A program made the position numbers and the translations under genes. Positions 29,420-46,600 of a stretch of 64,000 bases of DNA are shown here, in pieces (within the stretch, counting starts at the first letter, position 1; each line of letters starts with the position of its first letter). The DNA comes from Stenopsyche tienmushanensis (lineage: Eukaryota; Arthropoda; Insecta; Trichoptera; Stenopsychidae). The DNA lies in contig WACJ01000393.1 of NCBI GenBank assembly GCA_008973525.1, forward strand, positions 124,001-188,000, given 5' to 3'. The notes below the pieces were generated by a model, which saw only the letters and a list, made by a program, of their open reading frames with translations, was not told the origin of the DNA and ran no database searches.

Positions 29420-30680
29420 CAAAACAATCAAAACAAAAGGACTGAAAGGAGAGAATTTGGTCCAAAGATGCCGAAGACAGTTCAGAAAGAAGACAGGTAA
29501 AGTCTTGGCCTAAGTTTTTTTGGGATGCACAGGCTGCGAAGCCATGAAATTAAACCTACGAAGAGTGAACTCAAGAACATCAATGGACGTTAATTTTCTT
29601 CAAGAACTACAAACAATCATGAAATCATATGAGTTGCAAATTTTTCGCGGAAAAAAATAAACGACAAATCTGAAAGAAGTTAATAAAAAACAAACTTGTA
29701 TTTTTTGCACTATTTGCGTAGCTCATGGACAAAAAATGAGATAAAATGCGTGTCCAAATATTTATCAAATTCACAAATGAGCGTAAAGCTCTTCAATTGA
29801 GGCAATAATCGCTCATTTTATAACGTCGGAGCGGAATTTGGAATGGCGATTAATACCTGCCGCGGTCCAATTCGCATCCAGCCTCGGCGATAACTTCCGA
29901 GCGTTCCCACGGAAACGCAGCCGACGCAAGCCCTCATTCGATGCAATGTTCGTTCATTTTATGAACAAAAAATAATCGATTTTCCGACTTATTTGAGCGT
30001 CCAAGGCCCATTGTATAATTAATCATGCACACTTTGCAGTCCAATAAATCAGCGGCCGTTGGATGCGAGGGCCTCTAAAACTCAATTTGTATCCACAAAA
30101 TGGCCAAATAAGAATAGAAAAACAACGAAATAATAAAAATCTACCCACTGTAATTAAGCAAGATTTTGGACTATCATTCGTCCGGATCATTTTTGCAACA
30201 AGGCAGAGGTGGACGATACTGCAATTGCTTTTTGCACTTTGTATGAAACCGGTATCGCAAATTTACCAAATCAGCAGTTAAACTGTCCGCGTTACCCGTC
30301 TTTTAATTTATTATTTTGCATTTGGTCGATCATACAATTAGATCGATCGTATAAATCGGACCGCACTGCATAGACATCTCTCGTGCCCGCTTTGTATTTA
30401 TTTGGGCAGAAAGTCTAGGTAAAAAAACAGGCATAGTGAAATTCAACAAACGCCCCGATGGGTGGAGATGCAGAGATGACTTCGAAATATTCATCTGCAA
30501 TTCTCCGGCGAAAGAAAAGACTCGGCTGCGAGACTCCTCGGTGACGAACCCCAGGGCTGTCCGATGGATCGGAATCGGTTTTTTTTCTGTGACTGCATTT
30601 GTACGAACTGACGACTCTTTTGATATACGTTCGATTCTAAAAAAAAAAGATTGCGAATATTTATATGCAAGACAATTTGT
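29420..30680. other. Region upstream of the Dad island, no gene seen
   Basis: No transposon or protein recognised. The 29780-30060 part is of higher complexity and moderate GC and could hold regulatory sequence for Dad, but there is no direct evidence. Confidence 0.3.
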
Positions 30681-30689
30681 TTCGGAAGA

Positions 30690-33800
<3,111 letters not shown>

Positions 33801-36360
33801 TCGTTTAGTACCGTGTCCGAGATCGAAACGTGACGTGTGCGTGATGATCCGACGTTTTTTACAAATTGACATTTATTTAAGTAACATTTAGGTCTTACTA
33901 CCAAACGTGAGATTAGTTCGGACGCGCGGATCTCCCGACGGAGCCCGACTTGTGTTTTTGCACCGATTCTTGCCAATTTGACAGATACAATTGTGATTTG
34001 CCTCTTTTAGCTTCACCGAATGCTCTCTCGCGACCGCCGCTCCGGAACGGGAGCGGCGCGTCGGAACCGGCGCGGTCTCCCTCCGCCGGCTCTGCGGTTC
34101 CGCTCGTCTCCGACGGTCGCGCGTTCCTCGGTCGAGACGCGACGCCGGCCTCTCCGTCCGCTCCGCGGAGCTCGGTGGCCGTTCGATTTGTAAATATTCT
34201 GTGTATATTATTTGCAGCGAGTGTATTTTTTTAAATCGCCGATCTATTTATGATAATTTACAGGTTGTCTATTTTTAAAGTAGGGAAAAGTACATCCGGC
34301 TATAATTCGTTATAGTTTAAATTAGTCTAATGTTTCCGCTGCTCGTCTTCGTCTACGCGCAGACGAGATCCGAGCGATGCAAATCACGATTCTCGAGGAC
34401 GCGCGCGGACGAGTATCCGACGGATGTTCGCAGAGAATTGACGTTGCGCGACGAAGAATATTATTTTTGTAATAATATAATTAAAGAGAAACGTTCAAAC
34501 GATCGAGCTTAGTATTTTCTGGTATAAAATTAAGTAACGTCACAGAGAACCTCAGTTGTTGATGCGCGAATGATGTAAATATTTAATTTAATTTAATCAC
34601 TTTGTTGTAAATCATTAATTTAGGGCATACACTGTAAAATGCTCATATTTTTCGTTCGTGTTTCCAGGACTATTAATTTATTTAAATATTTTTTTAGCAT
34701 TTTTTTCTTTCGTTAAGTATTTCTTCATGTTATTTTGTAAATATTGTGAAGACTTAAAACACTCGACTCTTGCACATATCTATATCGATAAAATATTTAA
34801 TTTAGTTGTAACAAGTGTAATTTATAGAAGAAAAAGATCGGGTCGCCATATTGTGCCTTTCATTTTTTCCATTTCCTCTTCGTTCGGTGCGAATTTGAAT
34901 TGAGAGTTTATTTCATGTCGCGGACGACAGCTAAATTGTCAAATGTTTTGGTTATTTCGTACGCGGAAAGGGCGCGTCCGTCCGGACGCGTTTCACTTTG
35001 AACGGAATAGTAATAGAGAGAAAAATGTATATCAAAATCAAATTTGTGAAATTGTCACATAAGACTGGAAAAAGTGCAATTCTATTAGCGTACCATCTTT
35101 AGTCTGTCGAACTAATATAGTTAATGAATATTTGAATCGTCAGTTATAATCTAAGAATGAAATTTATGGCATTTTGTTACGCGCTCACGTTCAGGAAACT
35201 TCATTCTTTACGTTTTAAATTATTGTTTTTTTTTTTTTTCCTATTTAATCGCAACCTTTATTAAAGGCGACGACGTCCTATAACGTGCGTTTAGATGCGC
35301 GTTGTACGGATTAAGTCGCATCGTTCGAAATCTGCTCTCTTTCGCCGCGAAAAGTGCAAATTATATTTACGTTATATGTTTTTTTTTGTCATCGAAGATT
35401 CATTATGAAACATATCTGATTAGTGTATTGTACAAATTCTCCTTTTAATGCAATATTTTATTGAAAAAATTGTTACAATATTTATTAAATTTTTATTAAC
35501 ATCTTGACGATATAAAATTGGAAATACGCAGATACTGTACAATGTATATTTATAATTCCAAATAGTATCCTCGAAGAGTTATACTGTTTTTCTTATGTAG
35601 ATTGTGAGTTTAATGTGTTGGCCATTAAAGTTGAATTATTTATGTAGTTGTGGCGCGGTTCTCACTTTGATCACTTGTAAAATGAAACCTTGCTAATAAC
35701 CGGCCGAATAATAGTTTTATATTGACTGCGTCTATTGAGTCGGTGAACGCCGAATGTGACTTGTTTTTCTGTTGAATTTTATGAAAATCACTATTACCGT
35801 CGATTTATTATTGTGAATTATTTACGATATTAGCAAGATTTCATGAATTGCATGTTTCTGCTTTTGAAACCTGTCAAACATTTTGTTGTATTTTGAAAAT
35901 CACGTCATGCAACAAAGATTATTACCTCAAGAGTGATCGTTTAGTTCTGATCGAGTATTTTTTTTAAATAATTTATTTTTTGTTCTATATCATGTTGTTT
36001 TTTTTTTAATTCTTTAAAAAGTTCATGATCTAATGTTATGAAATTTTATACTTTTGATATGAAAAATATGAAAAAATGTAATAAATGTTTAGTGCCTTTA
36101 AATCGCCCATTAAAATTGCTTATTTATTCATACGTGTAAAAAAATAAATATTATAACGTTAAGTGAAAGTGTATTTCGTCCATTTGAGTATTTTTTTTGT
36201 ATGTTAGGAAAAAAGGAAACAATGTACAAGATGTTTTATAAATTTTTGCATTAACGGAATATCAAAATGTATAAATTATTCAACTCGTTTTTTTCTAAGA
36301 GATCGATACAAATATTTTTTTCCGTATGCGCTCGTTCATCGTGTTGATGCTTTGGCGGAC

Positions 36361-36403
36361 ACGTCTGCATTATGCAGTCATTGGGTATTAATAATGCAGA
36401 CGT
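36361..36403. other. Perfect 13-bp inverted repeat (hairpin)
   Basis: ACGTCTGCATTAT at 36361-36373 is the exact reverse complement of ATAATGCAGACGT at 36391-36403, with a 17-base spacer. It lies in the presumed Dad 3' UTR. Confidence 0.7.
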
Positions 36404-36600
36404 TTCCGCAACGCGTTAAACATGGAAAAATTGTATTAGGTAAACGCAATATTAATGTCAGATTTTATTGTTTCGTTTATGTAAAATTGCATGAGACCGT
36501 CCTCTTCCAAGTTGATGTTAAAACCTACGTTGACATTTCTCGATGTCCAATATTACAGCAAAAATATTTATCGTGGCTTTGCTGATGTTTTTCGTCGTCT

Positions 36601-36624
36601 GGAACTGCATCAGCGTGCAGTTCC
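36601..36624. other. Perfect 9-bp hairpin with 6-base loop
   Basis: GGAACTGCA, loop TCAGCG, then TGCAGTTCC, 200 bases after the other hairpin downstream of Dad. The arms of both contain CTGCA/TGCAG. Confidence 0.65.
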
Positions 36625-37720
36625 GCAAATGTACACGCTTCTCTCGTGATCGTTAGACTTGTGAAATGGGATATTTTTTAACTCGTCGAAGTTAAGTGCG
36701 TCTTTCACGGGCGACGGACTGCGGCGTTAATACTGCGTTTACCTAATATTTTTATTGACGGGGGGAAATATTTGCGATAGTGATGATTTGATCAAAAGTA
36801 ATAAATTCGAATTTAGTTCATACATCCTAAAATAATGCTTTTTATTAATAGAACGAAGGCAGATTTAAATATTCCTTTTCCGCGGCCTTATTGCTCTTTA
36901 GTTTATAAAATCCACTCCGACGCCGCTGAAAATTCATTTTTTACAAATGTTTTGAATTTGCATTGCGTATTGCGACGGATTTGGAAAGCTCTGAATCGAT
37001 TGAACTTTTATTTAGTGTTTCGTATAATGAATCGATATTTGAATCGGCAGATTTTGGATTTATCGCTTGTTGAATTTCGACGGTCGAATCGACGACTCGA
37101 TTTTGATTCGAGGTGCTACTAGTTTTAACATTTGAATGCCTTAAATATCACAATTTTTATTTAAAAATATTGTTATTTTTGAGTTCGGGTTTTATATAAT
37201 TTTGAAATTATCCATTCAACTCGGAGCCGTTAGTAGAGAAGATGTTCAAATTCCATTTTTTTTTTGAGCTATAATTTGATCAATGTTTATCTATCTAATA
37301 TACACAAATGATTAATTGTCGGTTTGTTTTGTAAATTGACAATTATAGTTTTCATTAAGTAACGTACTTAGTGTTTCTTCATAATGAAGAATCAGAAGAT
37401 GTGAATTGATTATTAAATCAAAACCAAAAGTTATTTTATATTGAATGTCTATAGATCTGCTACGTTATCAATTGTTTTATTTCATTAATTCGTTGTTAAG
37501 AAGATTTGAATAATACGCGCGTTAATCCCTCAGCGCTCAATACGCTCATCAATAAGTTCAGGACTAATTAGCGTCGTTAGAATAAATATTCGTATGTATT
37601 CTATATTTATAAAACGAGATTCAAATGACTTACATTTTTATAATGTATTGTTTTGCAAATACTTAAAACATTGCAATTCTATTATATCGAGCTTGAGGGA
37701 TATCTTAGTACTTCGATTAA

Positions 37721-37819
37721 CCCTAGATCACTAATGTTTTCGAGTTAAACCGTCGCTGCATCACACTGGGTCACTAATTATGCCTGTAGTCTGTGAGACT
37801 AATGATTAGTGATATAGAG
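37721..37819. mobile_element. piggyBac-like MITE, 99 bp, with TTAA duplication
   Basis: TTAA at 37717-37720 and 37820-37823 flank CCCTAGATCACTAAT...ATTAGTGATATAGAG, imperfect inverted repeats. CCCTAG ends and a TTAA target are piggyBac hallmarks. Related copy at 45935-46010. Confidence 0.7.
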
Positions 37820-38048
37820 TTAATCGAGTTTTCTTTGTTATAATGATATGGGTAAATAAATCTCATTTGGTAATAAATGCATTTTGATGTTTTTATATTA
37901 TAAATACAGTCATAGGTTGGAAGGATAATTTATTTTTTTGTAAATTCTCTTTGAATTCTTATTGTATGTTTGTTTAATATTTTAAGATCGAGAATTAAAC
38001 CTTTCCCGCTGATTATTCTCAGTACAAAACGAATCATTTTTAAACATT

Positions 38049-38473
38049 CAGGGTGCGTTCAAAAAGTAATGCGTCTAAATTGGTGCGTACATGTAACATG
38101 GATGGCTTCAAGTGTGTCCCAATTTTTCCTTTTTAAGTCAGGGCTGTAGGGAGGCTGGGAAACCAACAGTGACGTTGTCGACGAATGGCGCGATGTTGTG
38201 ACGTAGTTTTCATGCGTTCAAATCTTCGATTACAATGCGATAAACGGTCATTTTCGTCATGTTCGTCATGTGTCAATCATCGGTCGAGAGTTTAAACAAT
38301 CACGCACACGTGTCACATTTTCGTTAATTCCTCGCGGCACTCCTTGACCGACTTGTGTCATCGTAGAACTTATGATACGGACAAGAAGTCACTCCCAAAT
38401 GACTTTCAGTGGCAGACTTCCCAAGTTTAATGACAAAAATTGGACGCATTACTTTTGGAACTTTTTAACCCTG
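38049..38473 (-). mobile_element. Mariner-derived deletion element with terminal inverted repeats, 425 bp
   Basis: CAGGGTGCGTTCAAAAAGTA on the left; the right end read in reverse is CAGGGTTAAAAAGTTCCAAA then AGTAATGCGTCCAATT, matching AGTAATGCGTCTAAATT on the left. The minus strand inside carries remnants of a mariner helix-turn-helix (RVRDCLNSRP, then TVYRIV-like) related to the copy at 5395-5795. Confidence 0.75.
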
Positions 38474-39446
38474 TAAGTCTATTTCCATTGCTTTATATTG
38501 GTCACAATAGTTGTTAATTTTGGAAAATATTTTTAAATTATTATAGTGTTTCCCCATAGCGATTTGGTTTTACACGGTAATTTATTTTTAATGGTGTTTT
38601 CATACATTGACAAATTTAAATAATCCGACGACGACGACACGACGACATTAACGGTCTTCTTCCGTACAGGTTTCTATTGTGATAAGTGCGCAAGTATGGT
38701 GTTTTTTTTATCGTGCGTATCGATTAATGTTTTTTTTTTAGATCCGAGCACAATTTTATTGTTTCATTCGAAAAGACGACGGCGCAATAGAAACGAAGCC
38801 TTATTAATCGCGTTTATTTTACTAGATTACAAGTTATTTCGATGACTGCTTTCTCGTTTAGCTTTCATTTTCTTGTGATCAATTCTCAATCAATACAATG
38901 GGACGTGATTCTCCATTATAATGATATTTGGTCATATTGATCACATAAAATATACAAATTCAGTCGAATTCCATTGCGGCAAATAATCTGGCGGCATTAA
39001 TCATTCCGTTGTAATGAAGCTTCATTCCAAGAAATTTATAAAATTTACTCACTTTTAAATTGATATTCAACTCTAAAGTTCTGTTTGCATATCAATTTAT
39101 GTATAATTTAGCGAGGATTTTAAAATTTATTCTACGTTTGTCAAAATGGAATTTGATCATGAAACCGATGGGTCTTCGTAAGGATTAATCCGACGATTTT
39201 CAGAATACTCTTTTTCAATTTTTTATGCTTTGAATTAAGACTTTCTTGAATTTATTGTCTTTTTTTAACCAAAACATTTGTATAAAGTCATAAACGAAAT
39301 TGTTGAGATAGTGGAAATAGGAAAAAAGGAGAAGTCATTGTTGAATATTATATATTATTATTGTAATACTGCATTAATATAAAAATATTATTTTTAATTG
39401 TGTTGATTTTTTCTTATCCTATGAAATACGTTCAATTTAAATCATG

Positions 39447-39518
39447 CAGTCAACCCTTCTATAGCGTCGAGACGGGTATCGACGGGTACAGAAGTGGACG
39501 CTATAGGAGGATTGACTG
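39447..39518. mobile_element. pogo/Tigger-like MITE, 72 bp
   Basis: CAGTCAACCCTTCTATAGCG on the left and CGCTATAGGAGGATTGACTG on the right are nearly perfect inverted repeats; a TA follows on the right, with TG in place of TA on the left. It folds into a hairpin almost end to end. Confidence 0.75.
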
Positions 39519-40306
39519 TATTAATTGCAGATGAAGACTTAATTATAGTGTTAAACAAGCTCATATTAACGCGTAAATAATGCATATAAGTGCATCATTT
39601 TTGGTATGAAAAATGACTGCACAATACAGATGTGTCCATCAACGCGTTAACAGTATTATTTTATCCTTTTTATTATATTACATACTTATTTTTTGCTAAT
39701 AAGGACTTTCATCACTATGTAATAATTCTTTAATAATCTGCATATTTATCCACATTCACAACATTCCAGGAATAATTGTTGTCATCTGTAACGTCCGTGG
39801 TATTGCAGTTTTACTAAAAATCTCCAACGGATGGTTTATCGTCTCCATCAGTTGTATCGACCAGTTGTCGAAATGTCCGCAGCAGATAATAAGCTTTAAT
39901 ATTTGGTATTACGCATTGATCCGTTAGTTGGGTTGCAAATTATCGTTGTAAAATCGGACAAATGTGTCAGATGGTGTTTAAAAGACGGATCGAATATTCA
40001 GCAGCGTTAAGTGGGGTTGTGCAATAATTATATACTTTAACGACGGCTTATAATTTTTATATCAACGATGGGACGGAAAATAAAGGATCATTTTCAATAA
40101 AAATCATGTGAAATTAAGGAATTATTTTGATATTATCAGAATTATTGTTATCTTATGCCTAATAATATTTCCATGGATTTGATATATAATTTATTATTTC
40201 AAGTTAAATCTTTTACCAAACATTTCAATTGGAAAAAGGTTTAACTTGAAATGAAAAAGTTTAAATTGAAATAAAAATAAATATTCAGTCATTTTAAGAG
40301 CTATCT

Positions 40307-42605
40307 TCAAAATATTTCTTTTTCCGTCTTAGGTAAGAACCAAGAAATAAGTGCCGCACCTGAAATAAAAATTATAAATACAGATGAATGATTTTGCTGA
40401 AATAATTGTATAAAATGGAACTGAAAATACCAATGAAAATGCTTCCGTATGTGAGAAAAGGCGGAAGACATCCCGATACCAACAACAGGGGAAAGGTCAC
40501 ATTTCCTATGATTGATCCGAATCGGCCGAACGTTAAGGTGGTAGACGACGCCATAGCCCTTTAAAATAATAGATATTTCCACATGTCGATAAGATTGTGT
40601 AACGTCACATATTTGCAAGATATTACCTTAACGACGTTGGGAACAGATCGACTAGTATGCTGAAGAGAACCATCGAACCGGTTGAACTAAGACCGATGGA
40701 CAGCGCTACCAAAATCGTCGCTTGCTCGATACTCGTGCACCAATAAATCGTTATACAGGATGCGCCGCCCAATGATAACATTGCGACTTTAATTAAATAA
40801 ATGCAAAATTAAAATATTTCAAAAAGCATCGAACGTCCACATATCGGAAATATTTACTCAATAAAGTCTTTTTGCCGACGACGTTAATCACGGCACTCGA
40901 TATTCCGCAGATGACTATTTGAACCGCCGCAACGATTGCCGAATTTATATACAATTGAGAATCAATGGCAATCTGAAATCAATCATAATTTAAATCGGAG
41001 CTAATTACGGCACTTTGAATATCGTCGTCGCGTACCGGAGTGCAATCGTCGGATCCTCGATAGACAAATTCGTTCACGTTTGTAGTGTTTTTGAGCGCGA
41101 GCATTTCGCACAGGTCTTGATTCTCAATGTTTTCTGTCATTATTTTGAAGAGCTGTGGCAACCACATCTTCAATGTGTTAAATCTGTGAATAAATAAAAG
41201 TTTCAACGGCTGGTAATTTTGTGATGCGTTTCAACGCGTTTGTCGTCTTACCCGACTCCGCATCCGAATTCAATCGCTATCGTTAATAATAAATTTGTAA
41301 TATTCGGTTGTAATAAGAGCGGCTTCAATTGAGTCCATCCGCCTAGCAAGGCTTTAAGAGTGCCTTCTTTTTCGATGCACTTGATTTGATTCGGACAATT
41401 CTCCACGGTGGATTGATCGACCGTCTTTTTATGATTAGTTTTTAACGCCTTGACCTATTATAAACATTCGATGAAAATTAACCATGCAATTTATATTACT
41501 GTCGATAAAATGAATAATTCCAGATTTACCGGATACGGTTTGTTTCGAGGATTTCCATGGTTGATAATATAAATTTTATTAAGAACTTGCAACGCTTCAT
41601 CAGCGCGACCTCTAGATACAAGAAATTTAGGACTCTCCGGAATCATAATAGCGCAAATTCCAGCCATCAATGGTATCGCACTGCAAACAATCAGGAAAAC
41701 TTGCCAACCGTGTATCACTATAAACGCGTAACAACAATTTATAAACTGTAATAAATATCAATTGATCTATGTAACGATTCATACCGAACGTTGAAGCGAC
41801 GTTGATTTCAACCGGATTGGACATCAAAGCCCAAGCTAAAAACGGGATTACGAACGATCCAAATGAATAACATATTCCAATGTACATCATTATTACTGGT
41901 CGTAGACTCTCTGAGAAAAATTCACTCAAGCAAGAAAGTATTACCGTTGAAGGTCCGCATATTCTGAAATAAATATTAATTTAAATGATATAAATAATTA
42001 GAAGTTTAATAAAAAATGTGACTTACAAAAAACCGGACATGAATTTCAATGAGGCCAGCATCATAAAATTCTGACTAAATCCGGCTATAAAATTGCAAAG
42101 ACCGTCCAATAGATATCCGTATAATAAAATATTTCTTCTTCCCAGCGTATCGGCAAGATAACCGGAAAGAAAACTGCTCGTTATCATGCCTAGAATTTAA
42201 ACAAAACAAATTTAATTTAACGGCATTTAATTACGTGCTATATTTCTAATTTACCTAGATGAGTAATGCCGTTCAATTGTCCTTTGTCGAGAAGACTAAG
42301 CTTTAGATCACATTCCGCGCTCGTTATAACGTACGATATGGTACCGGTATCAAAGTTGGAACTCATCATTCCCAACATAGCGAACGCCATCAACAAAATA
42401 TGAAACTTTCCAAAGCCCGTCGCCGCTATTGCGTCCTCAAAATCCATTTCTTCATCGCCTATTCATAATAAATTAATATTTACAATCAAATTTGAGTTTT
42501 AAGCATGATAAAAACAAACTTACATTCCGGCATTCGATTCTTGCGCGTCGGAAAGGCGTTTTTAAGCCATCGTCGGACGGTATCGTAAGCGTTCGGGTGC
42601 TTCAT
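40307..42605 (-). CDS. SV2-like major facilitator transporter A, complete, 11 exons, 540 aa
   Basis: Exons: 42605-42524, 42458-42255, 42189-42027, 41963-41785, 41717-41530, 41454-41252, 41183-41036, 40972-40858, 40786-40627, 40558-40431, 40359-40307 (TGA). They total 1623 nt in one frame. The protein starts MKHPNAYDTVRRWLK. It has the SV2-family N-terminal motif FEDAIAATGFGKF (about residues 34-46), the MFS loop 2-3 motif GYLADTLGRRN (about 105-115), PESPKF after the sixth membrane segment (about 236-241), a hydrophilic central loop ending in CTP, FPTSLR (about 476-481) and a short LPKTEKEIF tail. The size and repeated hydrophobic segments fit a 12-TM transporter. SV2-type proteins sit on vesicles or the plasma membrane, and substrates of the insect SV2-like branch are mostly unknown. 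First gene (lowest coordinates) of a four-gene tandem array. Organic cation or sugar transporters of the same superfamily are less likely given the FEDAI..GFGKF motif. Confidence 0.9.
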
Positions 42606-43678
42606 TTGGAGATTTAAAATAGAACCGCACGAGCTTTTCACCACGATGATGACTATTCAGACGCTTCCATCTCACCGTGTACTATCTTTTAGAGCGTCGA
42701 CTCAATGAACCACTTTTAAATATTCGCATAACATCTACATTCATACGCACGAGGGTCACTTTATTATTTTAAATTAAATTATTAATTAACGCGTTTAAAT
42801 AAAACTTTCATAATACATATAAGCATTAAATATATAATATTTAGCAGATATAATAAATACAAAATCCGGTATTTGATTTGAAACGGCATTTATTCGTTCG
42901 GTATTTTTTCGTCGTGGAGTTATTTTACCGAATTGATACTCGAGTGCAATTTTTAATATCGTTAAATCGAACCGAACCTCTCTCAAAGTATTCTCATCTT
43001 TAAAATCTATTCGATAGATCCTCCACCAAGTATAATATTTGTTTTTGTGATGTTTATTTAGCTTTATTTGTTAACATAAACGCAGAAATAGCAACTATAG
43101 ACAGTCTTATGGCAATATTTATGATGCCGTTGTTTAGACAGCGTAATGCTTTAAGATATACGTCGCTTCCGTCCCGTTAAAATTTAAAAAATCAACCTTG
43201 TTTTCTCCTTTGGCTGATCAAATACCAAAAAAACTAAGTAGTTATTAATCTTATAAAATTGTCATATAATCGACTATTTATAGGCGGCTTTTAAATATGT
43301 ATTTAACGTCATATAAGGACTGATTTTGAATCGTCGAGGAACGTTATAAATATTTACAACGCCGCTGACTTTGAATGGTTTTCGACGTTACGTTATATTG
43401 AAACGTTGCAAATTCGTTGTGGTTTTGATTCGTTCGATTAAAAACAAGTTATATTGAAAAAATAATAAATATTTTATTAAAAATACAATACATTTATATA
43501 CATAATAGTGTCATCGGATCAATAAAATTAAAATAATCTATGGCGTACTGCTGACAAATTTAATTTTGCTGCGCATTCGAAGCAGTGGATTTTTTGGAAT
43601 ATAAATGAATACGCACACACATTGACGTGCTTTTAATTAACGCGTTGTTTCGATTCCATGCGTTTATCCGGCATGCAA

Positions 43679-46600
43679 TCAAATTTGTCCCTCTTTTGCT
43701 TTCGGTATTGTGAGTGCGATCAAGGAACAGCCTGAAAATTTAATTCGTTAAACGTGATTGTTTTAAGCGTGATACTGTATGTTAACGTAGACGTCACCTA
43801 TGAGGAGGGAACCCAACGTCAGGAACGGTGGAAGACATCCAAACGCTAATAGCACTGGGAACGTAACGTTGCCTATGATGGATCCGCTTCTTCCCACCAT
43901 GAGAGCAAATGATGAAGCCGTCGCTCTGGAATAAGCTCACATTTAAATCCGTTCCGGCGTATGAATGCATCGTCCGTTGAATTTATAAGAATACCTAAGG
44001 CTCGTGGGAAACAAGTCCACGATGACGCTCATCAGTGCGTTTGAGCTTATCGCACAGACTGCGACGGAGAACGCTGCCAGCATCGTCGCTTGTAGGATAT
44101 TTGTGCACCAATACATAGCGATGCTGCAGATGCCACCGACGGATAATAGCGTGACTGAAACGTTGCAACGTCAAATATATAAATTCAATTACATCTAATT
44201 ATGATTGGCACTGCGTTGGAACATTTTGATAACCTAAAAGTTCCTTCTTTCCTACTGCGTTGATTACAAAACTTGAAAAACTGCATAAGATCACTTGAAT
44301 ACCGGCAACGATGGCCGAGTTGATGAAGATTTGATGATCTATTGTGATCTGAAATAATGTTAACACCATGAAATCTATGATATTTTATAAAATACATATT
44401 TTTAATGCAGCTTTATAGTCTTTACTGTGGATATTTACACGGATTATGACAGTTGCACTGATTGAGCCTTAATTTGCAAGGAATTTGTTTATCAAATCTG
44501 CAAAAAGCCCCCAATAAGACCTCTGACAGTGTGGCCAATCGTCAAATAAACGGCGAAAAAGACCGCATAAATAAACGGCGCAGTCAGTGCATGCATGCGG
44601 TAAGCGTTTGCAGTGCGTCCGTGATCATGGGCGCGTATGCACGTCCGACATATCAAAACGACTGTTAATCAATTTAGAACGCATTTCATTGATACTAACG
44701 GGTGTGCATTCTCCAGATGCGGGAACAGGAGGCACAACGATGCTGTTATTCCCCAGGGATATCATATCGCACAGCGAACTGTGCGCATCCATGTTCTCGC
44801 TTATCATCTTGAACAATTGCGGAAGCCACAAACGAAGCGTGTTGCATCTGTTGAATTATTTACATATTATAATGCCCAAAAGATCATGGTGTAAATATGA
44901 AATATTTTACCCGGTTATACAGCCGAATTCCACTATGATGACAATCAGCAGAGATTTGAGATGAGGCGGAAGTAAGAGTGGACGAATCTGATTGAAACCA
45001 CCTCTGAGTGCCGAAAGAGAGCCCTCCTTCTTTTCTTTGGGTTCGGTTTCAGCATTTTCGACGGTGGATTCCGCTTTCTTTCCCATCTCGAAAGACTTTG
45101 TTTCTGGCTGCACAAACATGAGCTCTTTCACCTGCAATAAAAATGCGATCGATTGAAAACTATCAGATATGGGGTATTTTTTAGATCTTTGGTGGTCTTC
45201 TTAGAACCATGATAAATAGTAGAAAGCCACACAAATCGATTGCATACTTAAAATTCAGGGCGATAACAAAAGCGATCCTATTTAAAACGCTTTTATGGTG
45301 CTCAGAAATATCGACGGTGTTAAGGTTCATTCATTGATATACAAGCTTTTCTCACGCTGCGCGGTCCTGAGAGAAAAATGGATTTGTGTGGACGATAAGC
45401 ATCATCTTGAATGTTGAAAAAATTGATTTGGTTTTTTTTTTTGCATATTTTCAAGATCAAAAAATGATTTTTTTAAACAGTTGCCATTTTGTGAAATATT
45501 ATTTTTTAAACCTCATAGAGGTAGGAACTATAGCGAAATCTTTACTGATTAAGAATCTTTTTTTAAAAAAATATTTTGGATGACTATAAGGCTTGAAATC
45601 GTGTCAACCAAGACACGCCCTTTTTTTTACCCCTTACATTTTATCAGCATATATAGTTTTTTAAATTTTTAATGCGTTTAGGTAACATTTTAAATTCAAA
45701 GATACTCACTGGAAACGATTCTGGGGAGCATTTATTATTGCTTGCATAGACTTTCTTGAGCGTTTCTAGCGCTTCAACTTTACGACCCCGCGATAGAAGA
45801 AATCGTGGACTCTCAGGTATCATGGTAGCAGAAAGACCGGCTATCAATGATGGCAGACAACAAACAGCCATGAAAATCTGCCACGAATGGATCACTAAAA
45901 TCAAATTCAATCAAAATCAATTTCAATGCGTTAACCTTAGATCACTAATCATTAGTCTCGCAGGCTACAGACTATGTATGTATGTAACTCCCCGCTCAAA
46001 GTGATCTAGGATTACGACGATATTCAAGAAAAGCAGTATATTTACCAAATCCGGAAGCCACGACGATATCAGTGGGATTTGCCAGAAAAATCCACGCCAC
46101 AAGCGGCAGCGCAAATGTTCCAAGCGAGAAACACATCCCGACATACATGACGATCATTGGTCGTAGAGGCGTCGAAAAAAATTCGCTCAGACATGTGATG
46201 ACTATCGTGCATGGACCTGTAATTCTGCAATTTAAGAGCATTCAATTGTATTCTCCACCACTCGGCCAATGCCTTAGCAAGCCGTTGGTGTCGTTGAAAA
46301 TAGCTCACAGGCATCCAGCGATGAACTTCAATCCGGCCAACATATAAGCATTCTGACTGAAGACGGCGATCATATTGCAGAGCGAATCCAGCAGATAACC
46401 ATAGATCAAGATGTTTCTTCGGCCGAGCGTATCAGTCAGGTAACCGGAGAAGAACCCAAACGATATCATCCCTAATAAACCAACAACAGGCTTAATATTT
46501 TTGATGCGAATCAAATTTAAAACAAAAATAAGCAGCCATGAATCACCTAGATGAGTTATGCCGTTTATTAGACCTTTATCTACCAGGCTGAGTCTCAAGT

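Larger units (their letters stand above)
37830..40306. other. Intergenic region between Dad and transporter A
   Basis: AT-rich, without a coding frame. Holds the mariner-derived element and the pogo-like MITE. An imperfect hairpin at about 40197-40250 (TTTCAAGTTAAA...TTTAACTTGAAA, reading across the strands) lies just beyond the 3' end of transporter A and may fall in its 3' UTR. Confidence 0.4.

Noticed and set aside
40979..41206. Extending exon 7 of transporter A through ...DDDIQSAVISSDL
   Set aside because: That would leave an intron of only about 33 bp. Ending at CTP matches the equivalent exon ends in B (CTP) and C (CVV).
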